The notes under the pieces were generated by a model. That model did no database searches and had not been told where the DNA came from. It saw only the letters and a program-made list of their open reading frames with translations. From Erythroxylum novogranatense (taxonomy: Eukaryota > Streptophyta > Magnoliopsida > Malpighiales > Erythroxylaceae), in contig CM057231.1 in assembly GCA_029891385.1 (NCBI GenBank), positions 61,797,103-61,861,102 on the forward strand: a stretch of 64,000 bases of DNA. The letters run 5' to 3'. Of the stretch, positions 57,626 through 64,000 are shown in pieces. Made by a program: the position numbers and the translations under genes. Every line of letters starts with the position of its first letter. Position 1 is the stretch's first letter.

Positions 57626-57630
57626 GTTTA
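57464..57630. repeat. (AAC)n and (AAT)n microsatellites
   Basis: AAC/AAT repeats at 57,465-57,563 and AAT at 57,594-57,624, separated by AAGATAATTAATCTTG. The minus-strand ORF at 57,569 is a microsatellite artefact (poly-Leu). Confidence 0.9.
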
Positions 57631-58950
57631 AGTTTAATAATATAATTAAGAATAAAAAATTGCTTATATAGGAGAAGGGGTATTTTTGAAAGTTGATTAT
57701 ATGTTTTGTTTTGAAGACGGAGATAATAAATTTTGTCCTTTGATTTTGGAAAGAATAAAATTTTTTGTTTTTGTCATCTGATAACAAGACAAAAATTACT
57801 TTGAACAGCAACCAAATACATAAGAGGGACATGATTTTTTTGTTTTATCATCTATCCGCACTAAAAGGGACAGCAACCATACACTACGTTAGACTTCTAC
57901 GTCTAACTCTTCACTCGTGACTACAATTTTTTTAATACAATAATTCATTTGATTGTTGTGTTCGTGGTTTTATTGTAATATTATAAGTAGATACTTCAAA
58001 TAAATTAAAGGGGTGTTAGTTAAGAATAAACCTTGATTAAAATTTCATATTAACAATATAAATTTATATGTCGTTTTGTATGAGTGTTGACTGTTGACTA
58101 TTGACTGTTGACTGTTGATAGTATTTAGAGCCCTTTTTGGCGTCTTATCTAAACATACTTCATTTTTTTAACAACTGTTCACATTTATTCAATTTTGGCA
58201 AAATTTTAGTTTCCATCTAACTTCGTCCTCTTTAACAACTCTTTAGTCTTATGAAAATTTTCTATCAGTATCATATTTGAATGAATTTTCGTTAACATTT
58301 TCAGTTCTTTTTGAACCTCTTTTCTATTTCTTCTATCCATATATATTATTTGATTCTTTGTGCCAACATACCACAAGTTAATCTTCTTCTTTTTTATTGT
58401 TGTTTCTTTTATTGGCTATGGTGATTGAAGTTAAATCTCATGCTGACAAACAGAGATGAAAGTGACATGGAGAAAATTTTAAGGGGTATTTTCTTTTTCA
58501 AACTTTCATCTTCTTTCTTTTCGTTTAATCTTTCTTCATTGGTTCATTATTATAGTATTTTTCAACTTATTTTCTATGGTTTTATTGTGATTAGTTTTAT
58601 ACAAAACTAACAAAATTATTTTTATGATGTTTTCGTGTTAAAATTATAATAGAGTATGGAATTATCAAGAAAAGATTCGATGAACTTAATATCCTCTACT
58701 AGTGGTAAGTCCGATTTAACATAGAATTATTTTTCTTCTTAAACATCTAATGAAAATATATAATATAATTGTATACTTTAAGGAAAATTTTTAAAAGGGA
58801 TAAATTTATAGAATGAAAGATCATCTTCCGATATTAAAAGTAATATTGCTTCTTGCAAAAAATAATAATTTAACGCATGTGACAAAAATAGAAATTATTT
58901 GTAGCAGCAAGTAAAAAAGAAATAGGAAAATAAAGAGACTTGTAATATTT
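57631..58950. other. AT-rich intergenic sequence
   Basis: No gene recognised. A short run of GACTGTTGACTATTGACTGT repeats lies at about 58,085-58,118. The ORF at 58,425-58,610 is hydrophobic low-complexity sequence and probably fortuitous. Confidence 0.5.
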
Positions 58951-59550
58951 CTTTTAGAGATGATGAAGCACAATAAGTATTAGATAAAGTCATTGCTGAC
59001 ATAGATGTTTATTTTCCTATAAGAACTATTCATAGTTCTCAACCTAATTTAAAAAGTGTTTTAGTTGAAAAGGATTTTGTTTTACAATGTAAACAAGCAT
59101 GAGCTAAATGTTTTACTATTCACGTATTCCTTTAAATGCTTTAAATTCATACTATTTTCAAGAAATAATAGATGTCACAATAATGATAGGTCCAAGATTT
59201 AAGCTACATTTTATCATAATATTAATGTGCCTTTGCTTCAAGATTTTAAAAAGAATGTTAGTTGATTTTATATGTGTGTGTAAATCTAAAGTGTTTATAC
59301 TTTATCTGAATTATTTTCAAAATTTTGAATAGGTTGGACAAAAGAATGTTATGCATTTTATTATAGACAATGCAACTAATTAAGTATCAATTAGGTACTT
59401 GGTAAAAACAAAGTATGAATATATTTATTAGTCCCTATTCACTGCTTATTGTATAAATTTCATTTTAAAAGATATTGGTGGCATAAAATATATTTCTAAT
59501 CTTGCTTCTTGTTTATCTAAGATTACAATTTTTGTATATAATCATATATA
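58951..59550 (+). pseudogene. hAT transposase relic, central (DUF659-like) region
   Basis: In broken frames: FVLQCKQA..AKC, then FYYSRIPLNALNSYYFQEII and MIGPRFKLHF (59,108-59,215), then VGQKNVMHFIIDNATN (59,331-59,378) and SLFTAYCINFILKDIGGIKY .. SKITIFVYNH (to about 59,545). These match the order of motifs in plant hAT transposases (ARFFY..IPFN, VVTDNAANY, CAAHCIDLMLEDI). At least four stops or frameshifts are present. It may or may not derive from the same insertion as 56,826-57,463. Confidence 0.65.
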
Positions 59551-60230
59551 TGTACATATACATGCATATATATCCCAATCTTAACTTAATCTTCTTGCTT
59601 TCTTAATCAATATATATATATATATATATATGTTTGTAAAATAAGTCTTTTAAAGAGAAAGAGAAACTATATAAGTGTCTTTTTAAAGAAAAGGAGAAGC
59701 TGTACAAGCCTAACTTCTTCTACTGTATTCAAATAAATTATAAATTAGTAATTTATTATATTCTTAATGTTAAATAAGATCAAAATAAAATATCAAATAA
59801 CTATTAGTAAATATTTTAATTCATTCATTATAACAAATATTTTTTTCATAAATTGCCTTCAAATTAATTTGTTATAACAAAGAGACTTATCTATAATATC
59901 TTTTGTACATGTATTTCGCTGTATAAGCAATAAGGATTGAAAAAAAAACTGCTAAGTGGATTTATCTCATCGGTGATCAAAATATCTATGATGTTTGTAC
60001 GGTTTTCCTTCTCTTTAAAAAGACTTATTTTATAATCATATATATTTGATTGATTATATATTAATATACATCAGTGTTTTTTTGTTTTAATAAAATATTT
60101 TATTTTATAATTTTATTTTACTTAGATTATTGATTATTTTTATATAATAGTTTAATACTAGTTTAATATTTAAATTAAACATTTTATTTGACATGTTAAA
60201 ATTTTAAAATAGTAATGACCTTTAAGTCTC
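59551..60230. other. AT-rich upstream region of the PPR gene
   Basis: (TA)n at about 59,608-59,630 and repeated TAAAGAGAAAGAGAAACTATA / TAAAGAAAAGGAGAAGCTGTA phrases at 59,650-59,705. No gene was seen. A promoter for the PPR gene may lie here or at 60,150-60,300, but no site can be assigned. Confidence 0.5.
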
Positions 60231-60576
60231 TAACTTAAATTCTTGTTGAAATGTCGCCCTTGCCCTCATGTTTTATATTTCTTCTCCGATTCGTTTCTCC
60301 GTTCGCCTGTTCCCCGTTGGCCGCCACTTAGCTTCATTCACTTTCTCTGTTTCACACTCATGTTCCTCTGTTTTACTTTCTCGCTTTTGTTTTTTGTTCT
60401 TCACTTTGGAAGGAAAACTGTAGGGACTGAACGACAAATCCAGTTACCTTGGTGTTGCCTTCTCCTCGATTGTTGAACGACTAAAGGTTGACACTTGAAC
60501 CTTCCTTTTGTTTTTAAACAATTTTATTTTTTGAATCCTATGAGCATTTATTGGTTGTAATATTCTTTCTTAAAAA

Positions 60577-60584
60577 TATTTCAG
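60577..60584 (+). promoter_or_regulatory. Probable 3' splice site of a 5'-UTR intron
   Basis: TTTGT..TTCTTTCTTAAAAATATTTCAG is pyrimidine-rich and ends in AG, just before GAATG. AAAGGTTGAC near 60,484-60,493 could be the donor. The exact donor is a guess. Confidence 0.5.
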
Positions 60585-63268
60585 GAATGATAATCCTCAA
60601 TCGCTATGGTTCAAGGTGTCGTTGGAAATTGGCATCTTTTGGTTATAGCACTTACTTTTCAGAATTTGGAAGGAGTTGCACTTCATTTGTTGACAGAGTA
60701 GGTGGAGAAACCTTGAAAAGTGTTGGTGGCATTGGACCGCGAGTTGATGATGTGCGTCAAGTCTTGGTAAGTGCCCCTTGGGGACCTGCTGTTGAGAAGG
60801 GTTTATCAGTGCTTGATGATAAACCCGAGCAAGATTTAATAATTGGTGTCCTAAGAGGATTGAATGATGCCAACCTAGCTGTAAATTATTTTCGATGGGC
60901 TGAGAAGAAAACTGACAGAGGACTTTGCCCAGAAGCATATAATTCTCTTCTTATGGTGATGGCTAGAACTAAAAGGTTTGATTTTCTCGAACAGATTCTT
61001 GGAGAAATGAGTGAAGTAGGGTTTGGTCCATCTAATACTGTTTCTGTCGCGTTGGTAGTGAGTTGTGTCAGGTTACGGATGCTCAAAGAAGCTTTTGACA
61101 TTGTTCAAATGATGAGGAAGTTCAAATTTCGTCCTACTTTTACAGCTTACACAACTTTGATCGGTGCTCTGTCTGAGGTTGGTGAATGTGATCTCATGCT
61201 CACTCTTTTTCGTCAAATGCAGGAGTTAGGCTATGAAGTAAGTGTGCACTTATTTACAACTCTTATTCGCTGCTGTGCCAGGGAGGGTCAAGTTGATGCG
61301 GCTCTCTCCCTGTTGGAGGAGATGAGGAGCACCTCGTTGAATGCTGACACTGTTCTTTACAATGTATGTATAGATTGCTTCGGTAAGGTGGGCAACTTGG
61401 ATATGGCGTGGAAATTCTTTTATGAAATGAAGGTGCATGGTTTAGTGCCTGATGATGTGACTTACACTAGCATGATTGGTGTTCTCTGTAAAGCAAACAA
61501 ACTAGAAGAGGCTGTGGAAATGTTTGAGCAGATGGAGCTGAAAAGAAAAGTTCCTTGTGCATTTGCTTACAACACCATGATTATGGGTTATGGATCAGCT
61601 GGGAAGTTTGAGGAAGCATACACTTTATTAGAAAGACTAAGGGCAAAGGGTTGTATTCCAAGTGTGATTGCTTACAACTGCATTCTGACATGTCTTGGGA
61701 AGAAGAGAAGATTAGAGGAGGCATTGAGAATATTTGAGGATATGAAGAAAGATGTGATGCCCAATCTTACATCGTACAATATACTATTAGACATGCTATG
61801 TAGGGCTGGTGATGTTGAAGCTGCTCTTAAGCTTCGGGATTCGATGGTGGAATGTGGCTTATACCTTAATGTAAAGACTGTTAACATAATGATTGATAGA
61901 CTTTGTAAAGCTCAAAAGCTAAATGAAGCTTATTCAATTTTTGAAGGAATGGATCATAAAATTTGCACCCCAGATGCCGTTACATTTTGTTCACTTATAG
62001 ATGGTTTGGGTAAACAAGGTAGAGTGGACGATGCATACAGGCTTTATGAACAGATGCTGGATTCTGACCACATTCCAAGTGCTATTGCGTATACATCGCT
62101 CATCAAAAATTTCTTCAAGGCTGGAAGGAAAGAGGATGGTCACAAGATATATAAGGAGATGATCCAAAGTGGCTCCCCCCCTGACCTCATGCTTCTAAAT
62201 ACCTACATGGATTGTGTTTTTAAAGCTGGTGAAATTGAGAAAGGTAGGGACTTGTTTCATGAAATAAAGGCACGTGGGCTTGTTCCAGACGTGAGAAGCT
62301 ATTCGATATTAATTCATGGCCTTGTGATGGCTGGTTTTGCTCATGAAACTTATGATTTGTTCTATGCAATGAAGGACCAAGGCTGTATATTGGATACCCG
62401 TGCTTACAATGCTGTAATAGATGGATTTTGCAAGTCAGGCAAGGTGAATAAAGCTTACCAGCTGTTGGAGGAAATGAAGTCAAAGGGCTGCCATCCAAGT
62501 GTTGTCACCTACGGCTCTTGCATTCATGGGCTTGCTAAAATTGACAGACTGGATGAAGCATATATGCTTTTCGAAGAAGCAAAGTATAGTGGCATTGAAT
62601 TAAATGTTGTTATATATAGTAGTCTAATAGATGGATTTGGAAAAGTGGGCAGGATTGATGAGGCATATCTGATTATGGAAGAGTTAATGCAAAAGGGTTT
62701 AACACCTAATGTATACACATGGAATTGCTTGCTTGATGGACTGGTCAAAGCAGAGGAAATTAGTGAAGCCCTTGTCTGCTTTCAGTCCATGAAGGACATG
62801 AAATGCGCTCCTGGTCTAGTAACTTATGGCATTATCATAAATGGTCTTTGTAGAGTTAAAAAATTTAACAAGGCCTTCGTATTTTGGCAAGAGATGCATA
62901 AGCAGGGGCTAAAAGCAAATTCCATTCTCTACACTACTATGATTTCAGGACTTGCAAAGGCTGGGAATGTTGTAGAGGCTAATAAGCTCTTCGAAAGATT
63001 TAAAGCAGAGGGAGGTAAGCCTGATTCTGCTACTTATAATGCTATGATTGAAGGTTTAAGCAATGCAAACGGGGCAGAAGAAGCATACAAACTATTTGAG
63101 GAAGCTCGTTTGAAAGGTGCTACTATTCACACCAAAACTTGTGTTGTGCTATTAGATTCACTTCAAAAGGCTGAATTCCTTGAGAAGGCAGCAATTGTTG
63201 GTGCTGTTTTGAGAGAAATAGCAAAATCTCAACATGTTGGAAGATTTTCAGAAGACAAATGGTTTTAA
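60585..63268 (+). CDS. P-class pentatricopeptide-repeat (PPR) protein, At3g06920-like
   Basis: PPR proteins bind single-stranded RNA in organelles; this is a P-class type with no E or DYW tail. The ATG at 60,587 gives 893 residues. It lies two bases after a good 3' splice signal (TATTTCAG, ending 60,584), so the longer frame from 60,551 begins with TTG inside a probable 5'-UTR intron. The N-terminus is Arg/Ser-rich with few acidic residues, which suggests a mitochondrial presequence. Roughly 21 PPR units of 35 residues run from about residue 115 to 870 (YNSLLMVMAR.., AYTTLIGALSEVG.., VTYTSMIGVLCKANKLEEAV, VTYGSCIHGLAKIDRLDEAY). The coding part has no introns, usual for the family. Phrases such as IPSVIAYNCILTCL and ELNVVIYSSLIDGFGKVGRI match Arabidopsis At3g06920 as I remember it. 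It is the only intact host gene in the window. Confidence 0.93.
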
Positions 63269-64000
63269 CTGCAGGTTGGTTTATCTTTGCCACTTTCCCC
63301 ATGACTCAAATGGGAGGAGAGAGTGTTGGCTTTTGCAACCTCTTTTGGTTAATGGGGAAGCTCTGTTTGGCAAGGTATTTCCTTTCCATGTATTAATTAC
63401 TCTATAAACCGGTGAATGATATGAATGGCATTTGACTTGCAATTGAATATTTAGTTAATAAAAAGTTAATTTAGACCTAGTGAGTCACCATGGAGTTCAT
63501 TACTTTATGTTATCAAGAATGTTGAGATAGAAAGAGGATTCCCTAGGTTAGTTATAAATTATGAATCTACTCAATTGGATAAGATACCAGATTGTAGATA
63601 AGAGAAATCTGTTACAAAGATTAACTAATGCAACAATATTAACTCAGTGGTGGACTAGTTTTTCATGCACTTCTTTTAGGGGGTTATTTGTGTATATCCA
63701 AGTTATTTTGGTTGAATCAGCATTGTTTAGATTCATTTCTGTATAAATTCAGACATGTTTAAGGAATTTGCAAATCTCTGATGTAATTATCTCAATTTTG
63801 GACTTGCTTATGAATTGTCCAATGATTTTCAATGTATACATTCTACAATATTAGAATGTAGAAAATTATTCAGTTATAACATTATGAAATATATATGGAG
63901 TGCATGATCTTTATTGTTGGAATTGATATTCACTGTCCTTACATTTTGTACGGAGCAATTGGTGATACTTTTATTTTAGTCCTTGATTAACAGGCGATCT
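63269..64000. other. 3' flank of the PPR gene
   Basis: 3' UTR and downstream DNA, AT-rich. Possible poly(A) signals (AATGAT, AATAAA-like ATTAATAAAA at about 63,455) cannot be ranked. No further gene was seen. Confidence 0.5.

Noticed and set aside
57569..57832. 87-codon minus-strand ORF with poly-Leu
   Set aside because: Translation of an AAT microsatellite.
60243..60476. 77-codon ORF upstream of the PPR gene
   Set aside because: Probably 5' UTR or promoter sequence; Phe/Leu-rich with no domain.

Overview
The window is nuclear DNA from a flowering plant, most likely a dicot. It holds one intact host gene, a pentatricopeptide-repeat (PPR) protein at 60,587-63,268 on the + strand that closely resembles Arabidopsis At3g06920. 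Almost everything left of about 56 kb is LTR retrotransposons, many of them nested. No bacterial, organellar or CRISPR-like content was seen.

Layout. 1-4,097: LTR-like sequence without coding capacity, in two opposite orientations. 4,098-5,795: part of an Athila-like LTR and unassigned sequence. 5,796 to about 14,731: a decayed Ty3/gypsy chromovirus (Tekay/Del-like, chromodomain integrase) on the minus strand; its 5' half of gag is deleted, and a hairpin of about 256 bp with a tRNA-like loop lies at its right edge. 14,732-15,448 and 43,174 to about 43,910: the two halves of an Athila-type 3' LTR, split by another element. That element, 15,449-43,173, is a minus-strand Athila-type Ty3/gypsy retrotransposon with a clean ATGTT target-site duplication. 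Two Ty1/copia elements have inserted into its pol: copia-1 (18,240-27,804) in the integrase, and copia-2 (29,002-38,183, SIRE/Maximus-like with a long post-pol env-like region) in the RT/RNase H junction. 45,870-55,964: a complete but dead Tat-type Ty3/gypsy element (TSD GTTGT) with an archaeal-type RNase H, a degenerate antisense ORF and an 81-bp tandem array. 55,965-60,230: AT-rich DNA with long AAT/AAC microsatellites and two hAT transposase relics. 60,231-64,000: the PPR gene and its flanks.

Three patterns deserve attention. (1) Almost every retrotransposon family here has its own array of short palindromes in noncoding DNA (cores TAAGTCGACTTA, GTCCGTTTAACGGAC, GTGTGAAATTTCACAC, CCACGATCGTGG, CCAAGATCCTGTCTTGG), and two related LTRs carry entirely different palindromes at the same internal slot. 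(2) From about 18 to 43 kb, duplicate sequences differ mainly by homopolymer indels and by CAG/CTG being read as CGA/GCG. This looks like a long-read error at CHG-methylated sites, so frameshifts there should not be read as biological decay. (3) In the Tat element by contrast, stop codons look like real methylation decay (CAG to TAG, CGA to TGA, TGG to TAG).

Family names come from recognising protein motifs by eye; no database search was run.
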